A stretch of 64,000 nt of DNA from Pseudomonas sp. GD03919 (GCF_029814935.1 NZ_CP104582.1:3100001-3164000); one strand, 5' to 3'; numbered from the stretch's first letter, positions 10,188 through 19,954 are shown. The notes: a model not told the origin generated them from the letters alone. Program-made: numbers and translations.

Positions 10188-11987
10188 TTAGCTATCCAAC
10201 CTGAGCACCGCGAGGAAGGCTTCCTGTGGAATTTCCACGTTGCCGACCTGCTTCATGCGTTTCTTACCGGCCTTCTGCTTTTCGAGCAGTTTCTTCTTAC
10301 GGCTCACGTCGCCACCGTAACATTTGGCCAGTACGTTCTTTCTGAGCGCCTTGACAGTGGTGCGCGCGATGATCTGGCCGCCAATGGCTGCCTGGATCGC
10401 CACATCGAACATCTGCCGAGGAATCAGTTCCTTCATCTTCTCGGTCAACGCACGGCCTTTGTAGGCGGCGTTGTCGCGGTGCACGATCAGCGCCAGGGCA
10501 TCGACCTTGTCGCCGTTGATCAACACGTCCAGCTTGACCAGATTGGCCGACTGGTAGCGGTCGAAATGATAGTCCAGCGAGGCATAACCGCGGCTGGTCG
10601 ACTTCAGACGGTCGAAGAAGTCCAGCACCACTTCGTTCATCGGCAGGTCGTAGCGAACCTGAACCTGGGAACCGAGGAACTGCATGTCGCGCTGCACGCC
10701 ACGCTTCTCGATGCACAGGGTAATCACGTTACCCAGGTGCTCCTGCGGCACCAGAATGGTGGCGGTGACGATCGGCTCGCGGAAGTCAGCGACAGCCGAG
10801 ACGTCCGGCAGCTTGGACGGGTTGTCGACAGTGATGGTTTCACCTGTCTTGAGCTCGATCTCGTAGATCACGCTCGGCGCAGTGGTGATCAGGTCCAGGT
10901 CGTACTCGCGCTCCAGGCGCTCCTGGATGATCTCCATGTGCAGCATGCCGAGGAAACCGCAACGGAAGCCAAAGCCCAGCGCATCGGAACTTTCCGGCGC
11001 ATATTGCAGTGACGAGTCGTTGAGCGTCAGCTTCTGCAGGGCGTCGCGGAAGTCCTCGAAATCATCGGAGCTGACCGGGAACAGACCGGCATAGACCTGC
11101 GGCTGGATCTTCTTGAAGCCCGGCAGCACTTCGACCTCGGGGGTCGAGGACAGGGTCAGGGTGTCACCGACCGGCGCACCGTGAATGTCCTTGATGCTGG
11201 CGATGATGAAGCCCACTTCACCGGCTTTCAGATCAGCGGTGGCAGTGTGTTTCGGGGTGAAGACACCGACGCTGTCGACCAGGTGCACCTTGCCGGTGGA
11301 CTTGACCAGAATCTTGTCGCCCTTCTTCACCCGCCCCTGGCGCACACGCACCAGCGAGACCACGCCCAAGTAGTTGTCGAACCAGGAATCGATGATCAGC
11401 GCCTGCAGCGGCGCATCGATCTCGCCGGTCGGCGCCGGGATTGTCTGCACCAGGCGTTCGAGCACCTCGTCCACGCCCATGCCGCTCTTGGCACTGCAAG
11501 CCACGGCGTCGGTGGCGTCGATACCGATGATCTTCTCGATTTCGTCCTTGACGCGATCCGGGTCGGCCTGTGGCAAGTCCATCTTGTTCAGCACGGGCAT
11601 CACTTCCAGCCCCTGCTCGATGGCGGTGTAACAGTTGGCAACCGACTGCGCCTCGACGCCCTGGCCGGCATCGACCACCAGCAATGCACCCTCGCACGCC
11701 GCCAGTGAGCGCGAGACTTCATAGGTGAAGTCCACGTGACCGGGGGTATCGATGAAGTTCAGCTGATAGGTTTTACCGTCCTGCGCCTTGTAATGCAGCG
11801 TGACGCTGTGAGCCTTGATGGTAATGCCGCGTTCACGCTCCAGATCCATGGAGTCCAGTACCTGAGCCTCCATTTCACGCGCGGTGAGCCCGCCGCACAT
11901 CTGGATGAAACGGTCAGCCAGGGTGGACTTGCCGTGGTCAATGTGGGCAATGATGGAAAAATTGCGGATATGACTCAGGTCACTCAC
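10188..11987 (-). CDS. lepA: Elongation factor 4 (LepA), ribosomal back-translocase GTPase
   Basis: LepA is a ribosome-associated translational GTPase linked to elongation quality and 30S biogenesis. The 599-residue length is standard. The P-loop AHIDHGKS is at 14-21, DTPGH at 80-84 and NKMD at 134-137. The C-terminal LepA-specific domain ends with [20 protein letters not shown], which is diagnostic. It lies between mucD and lepB, with a terminator-like hairpin separating it from mucD, so it probably has its own promoter in the 11988-12094 gap. Confidence 0.98.
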   Translation of the reverse strand: MSDLSHIRNFSIIAHIDHGKSTLADRFIQMCGGLTAREMEAQVLDSMDLERERGITIKAHSVTLHYKAQDGKTYQLNFIDTPGHVDFTYEVSRSLAACEGALLVVDAGQGVEAQSVANCYTAIEQGLEVMPVLNKMDLPQADPDRVKDEIEKIIGIDATDAVACSAKSGMGVDEVLERLVQTIPAPTGEIDAPLQALIIDSWFDNYLGVVSLVRVRQGRVKKGDKILVKSTGKVHLVDSVGVFTPKHTATADLKAGEVGFIIASIKDIHGAPVGDTLTLSSTPEVEVLPGFKKIQPQVYAGLFPVSSDDFEDFRDALQKLTLNDSSLQYAPESSDALGFGFRCGFLGMLHMEIIQERLEREYDLDLITTAPSVIYEIELKTGETITVDNPSKLPDVSAVADFREPIVTATILVPQEHLGNVITLCIEKRGVQRDMQFLGSQVQVRYDLPMNEVVLDFFDRLKSTSRGYASLDYHFDRYQSANLVKLDVLINGDKVDALALIVHRDNAAYKGRALTEKMKELIPRQMFDVAIQAAIGGQIIARTTVKALRKNVLAKCYGGDVSRKKKLLEKQKAGKKRMKQVGNVEIPQEAFLAVLRLDS

Positions 11988-12094
11988 AGATCAACACTCA
12001 AAGAAGGCACGGGCAAGACGCTTGCCGAAAATAGCCGGGGATTGTACCTGATCCCTCATAACCGCGTCACGTCTGCACAGCGCTGGTGCAGATA

Positions 12095-12121
12095 CGAAAA
12101 AGGGCGCCCGAAAGCGCCCTT
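12095..12121 (-). terminator. Rho-independent terminator after mucD
   Basis: AGGGCGC (12101-12107) and GCGCCCT (12114-12120) form a perfect 7-bp stem with a six-base loop. On the minus strand the stem is followed by a run of five T (the A-run at 12097-12101). It lies 20 bases past the mucD stop. Confidence 0.8.
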
Positions 12122-12140
12122 CTGCCGTATTGCCGGAGGA

Positions 12141-13565
12141 TTACTCGGCCAGCTTGAAGGTGATGAAGCTGGCACGCCCCTGACGTAGCACGCGCATGGA
12201 CACCGAACGATTCTTCGGCAACTCCTGAGCTACTGCGGCGAAGGTGGCGGTGGAATCGATGGCCTGATTGTTCAGGTGCGTGATCACGTCACCAGGGCGC
12301 AGGCCGATCATCGCTGCCGGGCCGCTGAGCACTTCCTTGACCACCACGCCGCCCTTGAGGTCGAGGCCCTTCTTCTGCTCGGCCGTCAGCTCGACGACGC
12401 TCACCCCCAGACGACTGCTGCTGCGCTCGCCGCCCTGCGCCGAACCCGACGCGGCCAGCTCTTGCCCCTCTTCCGGCAGCGTGCCGATCGTCACATCAAG
12501 TTTCCTGCGGGAGCCGTCGCGCACCACGTTCAGCTCGGCCTTCTCACCGGGTTTCAAGCCACCGACCAGATGCGGTAGGTCAGCCGACATGATGATCGGT
12601 TTGCCGTTGAGGCTGAGGATCACATCACCGACCTGCAGACCGCCCTTGTCTGCCGGGCCGCCTTCCAGCACCTGCGCGACCAGCGCGCCAGCCGGCTTGT
12701 CGAGACCGAAGGACTCGGCCAGATCCTTATTCACTTCCTGAATCACCACACCGAGCCAGCCGCGCGTGACCTTGCCGTCTGCTTTGAGCTGATCAGCGAC
12801 CTGCATGGCCACTTCCATCGGAATAGCGAAGGAGAGCCCCATAAAACCGCCGGAGCGAGTGAAGATCTGCGAGTTGATACCCACGACCTCGCCTTGCAGG
12901 TTGAACAGTGGGCCGCCGGAATTACCCGGGTTGATCGCCACATCGGTCTGGATGAACGGCACGTAGCTGTCGCTCGGCAGGTTACGTCCCTTGGCACTGA
13001 CGATACCGGCGGTTACCGAATGATCGAAACCAAACGGCGAACCAATGGCCAGCACCCACTCACCAACCTTCAGCTCATCGGCCTTGCCCAGACGCACCAC
13101 AGGCAAGCCCTTGCCCTCGACCTTGAGCAGCGCCACGTCACTGCGCGGATCGGCGCCAATGAGCTTGGCTTCCAGCTCGCTACGGTCGGACAGGCGCACG
13201 ATGATCTCATCGGCATCGGCGACCACATGATTGTTGGTCATGATGTAGCCATCGGGGGAAATGATGAAGCCGGAACCCAACGACTGCGCCTCACGCTGGC
13301 GACCGCCCGGATTACGCGGCACCTGCGGAATGCTGCGCTCGAAGAACTCGCGGAACATCGGCGGCAGGCCTTCCAGATCAGGCAGCGCCGGATGGCCGGC
13401 AACGGCGCGCTCGGGCATCTTCTGCCGGGTACTGATATTGACCACCGCAGGCGAGGCTTCCTCTACCAGGTCGGTGAAATCAGGCAGGCTGGCCTGAGCC
13501 AACAGGCTATGCCCCCAGAGCAAGGCAACCGCCAGCAACGGCGCAATGGACTTGAGCTTTCTCAT
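12141..13565 (-). CDS. mucD: Periplasmic serine protease MucD (DegP/HtrA family)
   Basis: MucD is a periplasmic HtrA-type protease and chaperone that dampens the AlgU envelope-stress response. The 474-residue protein begins with a signal peptide (cleavage near LLAQASLP, about 25). The triad is H113 (TNNHVVADADE), D143 (DPRSDVALLKV) and S216 (NPGNSGGPLF). Two PDZ domains follow, at about 260-350 and 380-470. The frame is open upstream into rseC, but the ATG at 13565 has a GGGGAG site and leads directly into the signal peptide. It is the last gene of the algU operon and has a terminator downstream. Confidence 0.97.
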   Translation of the reverse strand: MRKLKSIAPLLAVALLWGHSLLAQASLPDFTDLVEEASPAVVNISTRQKMPERAVAGHPALPDLEGLPPMFREFFERSIPQVPRNPGGRQREAQSLGSGFIISPDGYIMTNNHVVADADEIIVRLSDRSELEAKLIGADPRSDVALLKVEGKGLPVVRLGKADELKVGEWVLAIGSPFGFDHSVTAGIVSAKGRNLPSDSYVPFIQTDVAINPGNSGGPLFNLQGEVVGINSQIFTRSGGFMGLSFAIPMEVAMQVADQLKADGKVTRGWLGVVIQEVNKDLAESFGLDKPAGALVAQVLEGGPADKGGLQVGDVILSLNGKPIIMSADLPHLVGGLKPGEKAELNVVRDGSRRKLDVTIGTLPEEGQELAASGSAQGGERSSSRLGVSVVELTAEQKKGLDLKGGVVVKEVLSGPAAMIGLRPGDVITHLNNQAIDSTATFAAVAQELPKNRSVSMRVLRQGRASFITFKLAE

Positions 13566-13609
13566 CGAACGACAACTCCCCATGTAAAACTCGAACACAC
13601 TCAACACAC

Positions 13610-14065
13610 TCAACACACCACCGGCGCAGGTACCAGCAGCGTACGTAGGACAACAGGTTGCAATGCAGGGTTCTCGGCAACGCGGGCGGCGCGCCAGCGC
13701 ACCAACAGCCAACTGAGCAACAGACCACTCAGACCGGCGACAATCACCAACGACTCAGGCAGCATCAGACCCTCCGCCAGCAACGCAGCAGCGAACAGAC
13801 CAAGAAGGGGAAGTAGGTAGACAAGAATCGAGCTGCGCACCAACAGATCTTCGCGCACCCCGATGATCACGGTATCGCCAACGGCCAGTTGCGCCTGGGT
13901 CAGCGCGCGAACATAACCGCGCTGACGCCCCACGCCGAGACGATCCATCAGCCCCTGACCACAGGCTGCATTAGCCGAACAACTGGAGCAGGTGCTCTTG
14001 CGCAGGGTCTCGACCCAGACAGCGCCAGACTCGAGCGCCACTACACGCCCCTGTTCCTCGATCAT
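13610..14065 (-). CDS. rseC: SoxR-reducing/RseC family protein (MucC)
   Basis: The 151-residue inner-membrane protein matches the RseC/MucC family. It has an N-terminal cysteine cluster, C26, C29 and C35 (CSSCSANAACGQG), expected to bind an Fe-S cluster or be redox active, then two membrane helices at about 76-92 and 99-118. In other bacteria RseC modulates sigma E signalling and SoxR reduction. Its start overlaps the mucB stop by 4 bases (ATGA), and mucD follows after 44 bases. Confidence 0.93.
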   Translation of the reverse strand: MIEEQGRVVALESGAVWVETLRKSTCSSCSANAACGQGLMDRLGVGRQRGYVRALTQAQLAVGDTVIIGVREDLLVRSSILVYLLPLLGLFAAALLAEGLMLPESLVIVAGLSGLLLSWLLVRWRAARVAENPALQPVVLRTLLVPAPVVC

Positions 14066-15009
14066 TGGCTAGCCTGTTCAGGGGCTCCGGCACGTACTGA
14101 CAACGCAATGCGCTCGGCAGTGCCCAGAGGAATCTCACCCACGACCGTGACCATCACATCACCAGACTCTGTACTCATTCGCCTGGAAACGGCGACCGTC
14201 GGCCCCAACTGACTGCGGGCATCTTCGACACCGGCGCCCTGCAAAGGTTCGATGAACACCGAGAAGCGCGCCAGCCCGTCGCTGTACATCAGATAGGCGA
14301 CAGGGGCATCTGCAGCAGAGCCACGACGCAGTTGTGCCGTATTCAGGACAAACCCCGGCGGCAGCCAATCCGAGCGCCAGCGACCGTCTGCCATGCTATC
14401 AGCAGGTTTTAGGCGCACCGGCTTGCAATTCGAGCTTGGCTTCATGGCATCCGCAACTGGCGTGGAAATATCCAGCTGAGTGAACTGGAAGCGTTCGAGG
14501 AGCTGGCCACGCTCGTTGAGCAAGAGCGATTTCAGCGGCAGACCGGTATCCCGATCCAGATGCAACTCAAAGCCGTATCGGTGCTGATCTCTGGGCGTCA
14601 GCGCCAGGACAATGGTCGGTCGGTTAGCGATGCGTGACTGGCCAACGATACGCATGTCATACCAGTTACCCAGTTGCTCTGCATCCAGATGACGCGCAGG
14701 CCATGACTGCCCATCACTGATCTGCTCCGCCAGTGCTCCGGTGATGCACTGCGCCTGCCCGTTGACTTTCAACACCTCCTGCGCAGGGCCGTCGAGCTGC
14801 AGAAGGCGCTCACGAACCTCGCCCCCCTCATCCACCCGATGCCAGACCGCATGCGTGGAAAAACTTCCATCGCGCTCATAAATGAACGTGCCCTGAAAGC
14901 TTTGCTGACGCTCGGCCACGGCGAGGCGACCGAGCAAATCCTGCACCTCGGAAGCCTGAACCGGCAGAGCCAGCAGACCTCCGAGAACGTAGAGGGGAAT
15001 CGCGCGCAT
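14062..15009 (-). CDS. mucB: Periplasmic sigma factor regulator MucB (RseB)
   Basis: MucB binds the periplasmic domain of the anti-sigma factor MucA and shields it from AlgW cleavage; lipopolysaccharide or lipid signals release it. The 315-residue protein has a signal peptide (MRAIPLYVLGGLLALPVQAS, cut near residue 19). The LolA-like N-terminal lobe carries FQGTFIYERDGSFSTHAVWH, and a C-terminal lobe begins near residue 205 (DWLPPGFVLN). It is encoded directly after mucA, as in the classical muc operon. Confidence 0.96.
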   Translation of the reverse strand: MRAIPLYVLGGLLALPVQASEVQDLLGRLAVAERQQSFQGTFIYERDGSFSTHAVWHRVDEGGEVRERLLQLDGPAQEVLKVNGQAQCITGALAEQISDGQSWPARHLDAEQLGNWYDMRIVGQSRIANRPTIVLALTPRDQHRYGFELHLDRDTGLPLKSLLLNERGQLLERFQFTQLDISTPVADAMKPSSNCKPVRLKPADSMADGRWRSDWLPPGFVLNTAQLRRGSAADAPVAYLMYSDGLARFSVFIEPLQGAGVEDARSQLGPTVAVSRRMSTESGDVMVTVVGEIPLGTAERIALSVRAGAPEQASQ

Positions 15010-15024
15010 GAGACTCCTTAGCGC

Positions 15025-15597
15025 TTAGCGGTTTTCCAGACTCGCAGCCCGGGCATAAGGCAGAGCAGTTTCACCGGCCCCCATCACAGTTTCCTGCGCA
15101 TGTTGACGCAGATAGCTGGGCAGACGCTGCTCATGCCAGCTGGCAGCCCCCACCTGGGCCGACTCACCAGCTTCCTCGCTTGCGTTGTAGCCGGCGAGTA
15201 ATGCGGGACCTTGCACTTGCGGTATCGAGAGCACCGGAGAAGAACCCTGCTGAGCCAGTTGAGTACCCGCCAGGTCATCCTGATTGTAAAAACGCACACC
15301 TGCGAGCACTGCAACGGTTACCGAAGCAGCGACAGCCACACGCCCGACGCTACGCCAGATTGGTGTCTTGCGGGCCGGAGCGGCCTCCTCGGCCAGCGCA
15401 GCGGAAACCGCCGACGCGATATCCAATTGCGGCACCAGCAACTCACGATGCATGGCAGCACGGGCAATCTGGTAACGCGACCAGGTACCACGCAACTCGC
15501 CATCCTCGCTCGCTGCCAGCACTCGCCGCAGTTCCAGTTCGTCCGCTTCGTTATCCATCACCGCGGACAGCGATTCCTGCAGGGTTTCACGACTCAT
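15025..15597 (-). CDS. mucA: Anti-sigma factor MucA (RseA)
   Basis: MucA is the inner-membrane anti-sigma factor that holds AlgU at the membrane. The N-terminal cytoplasmic domain (1 to about 78) has the typical MSRETLQESLSAVMDNEADELE start. A membrane helix spans about 83-102, and the periplasmic tail ends at residue 190. The gene looks intact: I see no frameshift or premature stop of the kind that produces mucoid strains. It starts 29 bases after algU and is followed 15 bases later by mucB. Confidence 0.96.
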   Translation of the reverse strand: MSRETLQESLSAVMDNEADELELRRVLAASEDGELRGTWSRYQIARAAMHRELLVPQLDIASAVSAALAEEAAPARKTPIWRSVGRVAVAASVTVAVLAGVRFYNQDDLAGTQLAQQGSSPVLSIPQVQGPALLAGYNASEEAGESAQVGAASWHEQRLPSYLRQHAQETVMGAGETALPYARAASLENR

Positions 15598-15626
15598 GGC
15601 GTCCTCTCTTGGCTGTCGCCGCTGTC

Positions 15627-16208
15627 TCAGGTTTCCTGCAACAGAGGCTGCAGGGACTTATCGATTGCCTCACGCGCACGGAAGATCCGTGAACGCACCG
15701 TACCTACCGGACACTGCATCACATTGGCAATGTCCTCGTAACTCAAGCCTTCGAACTCGCGCAAGGTCAGGGCCGTGCGCAAGTCGTCTGGCAGCTGGGC
15801 GATGGTTCGATGCACGGTGGCCTCGATCTCATCTCGCAGCAATGCCCGCTCCGGTGACTCGATGTCCTTGAGGCCATGATCGCCATCGTAGAACTCCGCA
15901 TCATCGCTGCTGACATCGCTATCCGGCGGCCGACGGCCGCGCGATACCAGGTAATTCTTCGCCGTGTTGATGGCGATGCGATACAGCCATGTGTAGAACG
16001 CGCTGTCACCGCGAAAGTTTCCAAGCGCTCGGTAAGCTTTTACGAACGCTTCCTGAGCGACATCCTGAGCCTCGTGAGTGTCGTGCACGAATCGCACGAT
16101 CAGACCAAGGATCTTGTGCTGATACTTCAGCACCAAGAGATCGAAGGCACGCTTGTCGCCGCGCTGCACTCGCTCGACCAGTTGCTGATCGTCTTCCTGG
16201 GTTAGCAT
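15627..16208 (-). CDS. algU: RNA polymerase sigma factor AlgU (RpoE/sigma 22)
   Basis: AlgU is the extracytoplasmic-function sigma factor for envelope stress and, in P. aeruginosa, alginate production. The 193-residue protein has region 2 with DLLVLKYQHKILGLIVRF and EAQDVAQEAFVKAYRAL, and region 4 with LREFEGLSYEDIANVMQC followed by GTVRSRIFRARE, matching sigma E closely. The ATG has a GAGGAGAG ribosome binding site. Two AlgU-type promoters upstream (16267-16294 and 16463-16491) suggest autoregulation. Confidence 0.98.
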   Translation of the reverse strand: MLTQEDDQQLVERVQRGDKRAFDLLVLKYQHKILGLIVRFVHDTHEAQDVAQEAFVKAYRALGNFRGDSAFYTWLYRIAINTAKNYLVSRGRRPPDSDVSSDDAEFYDGDHGLKDIESPERALLRDEIEATVHRTIAQLPDDLRTALTLREFEGLSYEDIANVMQCPVGTVRSRIFRAREAIDKSLQPLLQET

Positions 16209-16266
16209 GGACTCTCCTCATGACGCCTGGAGGAGGCCTGCAGCCGAAGGCCAATCAGCTTGCAAA

Positions 16267-16294
16267 GATAGACTCGGGCCTTACACAAAAGTTC
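16267..16294 (-). promoter_or_regulatory. AlgU/sigma E-type promoter, proximal to algU
   Basis: On the minus strand GAACTT (16289-16294) is followed after exactly 16 bases by TCTATC (16267-16272), close to the known AlgU consensus GAACTT-N16/17-TCTGA. The predicted start near 16260 leaves a leader of about 50 bases before algU. It supports autoregulation of the operon. Confidence 0.7.
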
Positions 16295-16462
16295 TCCCCC
16301 CCCAAGCAAGCTTCCTGCAGAGTTGTTCTGCCCTCTGCCAGGAACGGCACCAGCGGAACCTCTCCGCTCGTGCAAATAATCTTATCGCCGCCCATCTCCA
16401 CATCCGTCGCTGACGTCAGATGCAGGCACGCGCAAGCGCTCTCCCTTATATGGGCGACCCTC

Positions 16463-16491
16463 TATGGAACCTTAATGCCTAAAAAGGTTCC
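16463..16491 (-). promoter_or_regulatory. AlgU/sigma E-type promoter, distal, toward algU
   Basis: On the minus strand GAACCT (16485-16490) and TCCATA (16463-16468) are 16 bases apart. The -35 lies in one arm of a perfect 8-bp inverted repeat (GGAACCTT 16466-16473 / AAGGTTCC 16484-16491). The leader to algU would be about 250 bases. Confidence 0.55.
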
Positions 16492-16494
16492 TGA
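16467..16494 (+). promoter_or_regulatory. AlgU/sigma E-type promoter toward nadB
   Basis: The plus strand reads GAACCT (16467-16472), 16 bases, then TCCTGA (16489-16494), a good AlgU -10. The predicted start near 16501 gives a leader of about 75 bases to nadB. It uses the same inverted repeat as the distal algU promoter. Confidence 0.45.
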
Positions 16495-16521
16495 GCACAG
16501 CAGTCGGTCATAAGTCATCTA

Positions 16522-16548
16522 TTGTGCCGATACCCCTCTCTATATACT
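16522..16548 (+). promoter_or_regulatory. Possible sigma70 promoter for nadB
   Basis: TATACT at 16543-16548 is a good -10. The best upstream match, TTGTGC at 16522-16527, gives a short spacer of 15. Transcripts would begin about 20 bases before the nadB ATG. Confidence 0.3.
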
Positions 16549-16576
16549 AGGGCTCGCTTACCTGCGGAACTCGGAC

Positions 16577-18208
16577 ATGAGCCAACATTTCCAGCACGAC
16601 GTACTGATCATCGGTAGCGGTGCTGCCGGCCTGACCCTCGCCCTGACACTCCCCAGCCATCTGCGCATTGCAGTGCTGAGCAAAGGCAACCTGGCCAACG
16701 GCTCCACCTACTGGGCTCAAGGCGGCGTAGCGGCCGTACTGGACGACACCGACACGGTCGAATCCCACGTCGCCGACACCCTGATAGCCGGCGCCGGCCT
16801 GTGTCGTGAAGACGCCGTGCGCTTCACCGTGGAACACAGCCGCGAAGCCATCCAGTGGCTGATCGACCAAGGCGTGCCCTTTACCCGCGATGACGAAACC
16901 GCACGCGAGGATGGCGGCTTCGAATTTCATCTGACTCGCGAGGGTGGCCACAGTCATCGACGCATCATTCACGCCGCCGATGCCACCGGCGCAGCGATTT
17001 TCAACACGCTGCTGGAACAGGCCAGGCAGCGCTCGAACATCGAATTGCTGGAGCAGCGCGTCGCCGTCGACCTGATCACCGAGCGCAAGCTCGGCCTGGA
17101 CGGTGAGCGCTGCCTTGGGGCTTACGTACTCGACCGTGCTCGCGGCGAGGTGGATACCTTCAGCGCGCGCTTCGTGATTCTCGCCACCGGCGGTGCCGCC
17201 AAGGTGTATCTCTACACCAGCAACCCGGACGGCGCCTGTGGCGATGGCATCGCCATGGCCTGGCGCGCCGGCTGCCGCGTCGGCAACCTGGAGTTCAATC
17301 AGTTCCACCCCACCTGCCTGTATCACCCGCAGGCCAAGAGTTTCCTGATCACCGAAGCCGTGCGCGGCGAAGGCGGCCTGCTCAAACTGCCCAATGGCGA
17401 ACGCTTCATGCAGCGCTTCGATGAGCGCGCCGAACTGGCGCCGCGCGACATCGTCGCCCGCGCCATCGACCATGAAATGAAGCGCCTGGGCGTCGACTGC
17501 GTCTATCTGGATATCAGCCACAAGCCGGCCGAGTTCATCAAGAGCCACTTCCCCACCGTTTACGAACGCTGCCTGGGCTTTGGCATCGATATCACCCAAC
17601 AGGCCATACCGGTGGTGCCGGCCGCACATTACACCTGCGGCGGCGTCGTGGTCGATCAGCACGGTCGCACCGACGTGCCCGGCCTGTACGCCATCGGTGA
17701 AACCAGCTTTACCGGTCTCCATGGCGCCAACCGCATGGCCAGCAATTCGCTGCTCGAGTGCTTCGTCTATGCACGCTCAGCCTGTGCCGATATCAGCGAA
17801 CAGCTGGACACTGTCAGTATGCCGGCCAACCTGCCGGGCTGGGACGCCAGTCAGGTAACCGACTCGGACGAAGATGTGATCATCGCCCACAACTGGGATG
17901 AACTACGGCGCTTCATGTGGGACTACGTCGGTATCGTGCGCACCAACAAACGTCTGCAGCGCGCCCAGCATCGCGTGCGCCTGCTGCTCGACGAGATCGA
18001 TGAGTTCTACAGCAATTACAAGGTCAGTCGCGACCTGATCGAACTGCGCAATCTGGCGCTGGTGGCTGAACTGATGATTACCTCGGCCATGCAGCGCCGT
18101 GAGAGTCGCGGCCTGCACTACACCCTCGACTATCCGGAGCAGCTGGCAGAAGCACGTGACACTATCCTGACCCCGGCGCCCCAGGCTCAGCCCAGCGCCG
18201 CCGGCTGA
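16577..18208 (+). CDS. nadB: L-aspartate oxidase NadB
   Basis: NadB oxidises L-aspartate to iminoaspartate using FAD, the first step of de novo NAD synthesis; NadA then makes quinolinate. The 543-residue flavoprotein has the FAD-binding GSGAAG (13-18), the family stretch [32 protein letters not shown], the active-site region [12 protein letters not shown], and the C-terminal helical domain with [12 protein letters not shown]. It is divergent from algU, as in P. aeruginosa. Its last 47 bases overlap the end of ygfX on the other strand. Confidence 0.97.
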   Translation: MSQHFQHDVLIIGSGAAGLTLALTLPSHLRIAVLSKGNLANGSTYWAQGGVAAVLDDTDTVESHVADTLIAGAGLCREDAVRFTVEHSREAIQWLIDQGVPFTRDDETAREDGGFEFHLTREGGHSHRRIIHAADATGAAIFNTLLEQARQRSNIELLEQRVAVDLITERKLGLDGERCLGAYVLDRARGEVDTFSARFVILATGGAAKVYLYTSNPDGACGDGIAMAWRAGCRVGNLEFNQFHPTCLYHPQAKSFLITEAVRGEGGLLKLPNGERFMQRFDERAELAPRDIVARAIDHEMKRLGVDCVYLDISHKPAEFIKSHFPTVYERCLGFGIDITQQAIPVVPAAHYTCGGVVVDQHGRTDVPGLYAIGETSFTGLHGANRMASNSLLECFVYARSACADISEQLDTVSMPANLPGWDASQVTDSDEDVIIAHNWDELRRFMWDYVGIVRTNKRLQRAQHRVRLLLDEIDEFYSNYKVSRDLIELRNLALVAELMITSAMQRRESRGLHYTLDYPEQLAEARDTILTPAPQAQPSAAG

Positions 18209-18629
18209 ACTTCAGCCGCAAGCGCAGGCGCCGGTGCTGCTCGGGCGCCAACGCATCGCGGGCAATGCACAGCCCTCGACTGAAACGCTGACCTGGCAGG
18301 CGATAGCGCAGCACCACCGCCAGCGGCAACGCCAGGCTGTCCGGGCGCAGTTGCACCGCCTGCCAGCCTGCTGCAACGCTGTACAGATGCCAGCCGAATC
18401 CATCACGACGCAAACCCGTGATGGCCTGTGGCGCAGTCAACAAGACGTGTCGCGGCAGCACCCAGGCTGCATGCGCCAGGCATGCCACCAGTGACAGCAG
18501 CTTTGACCAGAGGGGAATGTCGGCCAGCCAGGGCGCCAGCAAGGCCAGCGCCAGGACCGACAGGTAGAGCCCCAGCAGCCAGCGTGAGGGCTGCCAACGG
18601 CACTCGAAGGCATCACTTGGGTTGGACAC
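18162..18629 (-). CDS. YgfX (CptA)-family membrane protein
   Basis: The 155-residue protein has a short cytoplasmic N-terminus with the CRWQPSRW motif typical of YgfX, two membrane helices (about 17-35 and 39-57) and a basic C-terminal half. In E. coli the ygfX homologue is cotranscribed with sdhE and was proposed as a toxin (CptA) inhibiting MreB and FtsZ; that activity is not established in pseudomonads. It overlaps sdhE by 17 bases and runs 47 bases into the convergent nadB. Confidence 0.82.
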   Translation of the reverse strand: MSNPSDAFECRWQPSRWLLGLYLSVLALALLAPWLADIPLWSKLLSLVACLAHAAWVLPRHVLLTAPQAITGLRRDGFGWHLYSVAAGWQAVQLRPDSLALPLAVVLRYRLPGQRFSRGLCIARDALAPEQHRRLRLRLKFSRRRWAEPGAPGSG

Positions 18630-18867
18630 GGTCCAGGATCATGCGCACGATATGGCGCAGGTCAGCATCCTCGGGCTCGCCGCGCTGCATGAACCAGCCG
18701 AACATGTCCTGATCCTCGCACTCCAGCAGCTTGCGGTAACGCGCCTGGTTCTCGGCATCCAGGGTCGGGTATACCTCCTGGACGAAAGGCACCAGCAGTA
18801 CGTCCAGTTCCAGCATGCCACGACGGCTATGCCAGAACAGGCGATTCAGTTCACTTTGCTCAACCAT
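18613..18867 (-). CDS. sdhE: FAD assembly factor SdhE
   Basis: SdhE helps attach FAD covalently to the succinate dehydrogenase flavoprotein. The 84-residue length and the motif [10 protein letters not shown] (13-22) with RRGxxE are diagnostic, as is the [11 protein letters not shown] region. The frame is open to 19014, but the ATG at 18867 gives the family length and N-terminus. It is divergent from ygfZ and overlaps ygfX by 17 bases, the same pairing as in enterobacteria. Confidence 0.94.
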   Translation of the reverse strand: MVEQSELNRLFWHSRRGMLELDVLLVPFVQEVYPTLDAENQARYRKLLECEDQDMFGWFMQRGEPEDADLRHIVRMILDRVQPK

Positions 18868-19012
18868 GCAACGGACTCCTCGAACGAGGGCGGCAGTATA
18901 ACGGCGAATTGTCTCGCTGTTCACCGAGGCGCAGCGCAATTGCGCTGACAAGGCCCTACCACGCCCACTATGATGATGCCCCTGACCTTTATCCAGCGAT
19001 TCGATTTGCACC

Positions 19013-19954
19013 ATGGCCGATAGCGCTTACTTCACCCTCCTCGATCACGAAGGCCTGCTCGCCGTGCGCGGCGCGGACGCGGCCAAGTTTCTGCAGGGCC
19101 AGGTGACCTGCAACCTCAATTACCTGAGTGCCAGCCAATCCAGCCTTGGCGCCCGATGTACGCCCAAGGGCCGCATGCTCTCAAGCTTTCGTATCGTCCC
19201 GGTGGAAGACGGCTACCTGCTGGCCATGGCCCGTGAACTGATCGAGTCGCAGCAGGCCGACCTGCAGAAATATGCGGTGTTCTCCAAATCCAGGCTCAGC
19301 GATGAAAGCAGCGCCTGGGTGCGTTTCGGCCTGTCTGGCGGTGATGCCGTACTGAACGAGCTTGGCCTGCAGCTGGGAGCTGCCAGCGACGCCATCGCCC
19401 GTACCGACTCGTTGCTTGCCGTACGCCTGAGCGATGGCCGTGCCGAACTCTGGGCGCCAACCGAGGACGCGCAAGCGCTGCAAGCCAAGCTGGCCGCACG
19501 CCTGCCTCACGCGCCACTGAACGACTGGCTGCTGGCTCAGATCCGTGCGGGCGTGGGCCAGGTGTTCGGCGCGACACGCGAGCGGTTCATCCCGCAGATG
19601 ATCAATCTGCAGGCCCTCGGCGGCGTGAGTTTCAAGAAAGGCTGCTACACCGGCCAGGAAATCGTCGCGCGCATGCAGTACCTGGGCAAGCTCAAGCGCC
19701 GCCTGCAGCGCCTGCGTCTGGTCGCTGCAGAGCTACCGGCCGTCGGCGTCGAATTGTTCTCACCGGTGCATGGCTCCAGCGTTGGCGAAGTGGTGCTGGC
19801 GGCCCAGGCCGGCGACGCCATCGAGCTGCTCGCCGTATTGCAGGAAGACGCCGTGAACGACGGCCGTATTCATCTCGGCAGCAGCGAAGGCCCGACGCTG
19901 ACCCTGCTCGACCTGCCTTATCAGCTGGATGCCGACCAGGAAATCCAGCGCTGA
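19013..19954 (+). CDS. ygfZ: YgfZ/GcvT-family folate-binding Fe-S protein
   Basis: YgfZ is a folate-dependent protein that supports the function or repair of certain Fe-S enzymes, including MiaB. The 313-residue protein carries the family signature [12 protein letters not shown] with the conserved cysteine at residue 211, and an N-terminal GcvT-like part with [15 protein letters not shown] and [10 protein letters not shown]. It is divergent from sdhE, as in many proteobacteria. Confidence 0.94.
   Translation: MADSAYFTLLDHEGLLAVRGADAAKFLQGQVTCNLNYLSASQSSLGARCTPKGRMLSSFRIVPVEDGYLLAMARELIESQQADLQKYAVFSKSRLSDESSAWVRFGLSGGDAVLNELGLQLGAASDAIARTDSLLAVRLSDGRAELWAPTEDAQALQAKLAARLPHAPLNDWLLAQIRAGVGQVFGATRERFIPQMINLQALGGVSFKKGCYTGQEIVARMQYLGKLKRRLQRLRLVAAELPAVGVELFSPVHGSSVGEVVLAAQAGDAIELLAVLQEDAVNDGRIHLGSSEGPTLTLLDLPYQLDADQEIQR

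Larger units (their letters stand above)
16209..16576. other. algU-nadB divergent intergenic region
   Basis: This 368-bp gap holds no gene. It contains two minus-strand AlgU-type promoters, a plus-strand AlgU-type promoter embedded in the same palindrome as the outer one, and a possible sigma70 -10 (TATACT, 16543-16548) for nadB. A run of eight C at about 16296-16303 is also present. Confidence 0.7.

Noticed and set aside
9330..11012. Long plus-strand frame across lepB and lepA
   Set aside because: It crosses two certain housekeeping genes on the other strand and has only antisense-type composition.
15025..15597. Possible mucA inactivation giving a mucoid strain
   Set aside because: The frame is intact over 190 residues with a normal anti-sigma domain, membrane helix and periplasmic tail.
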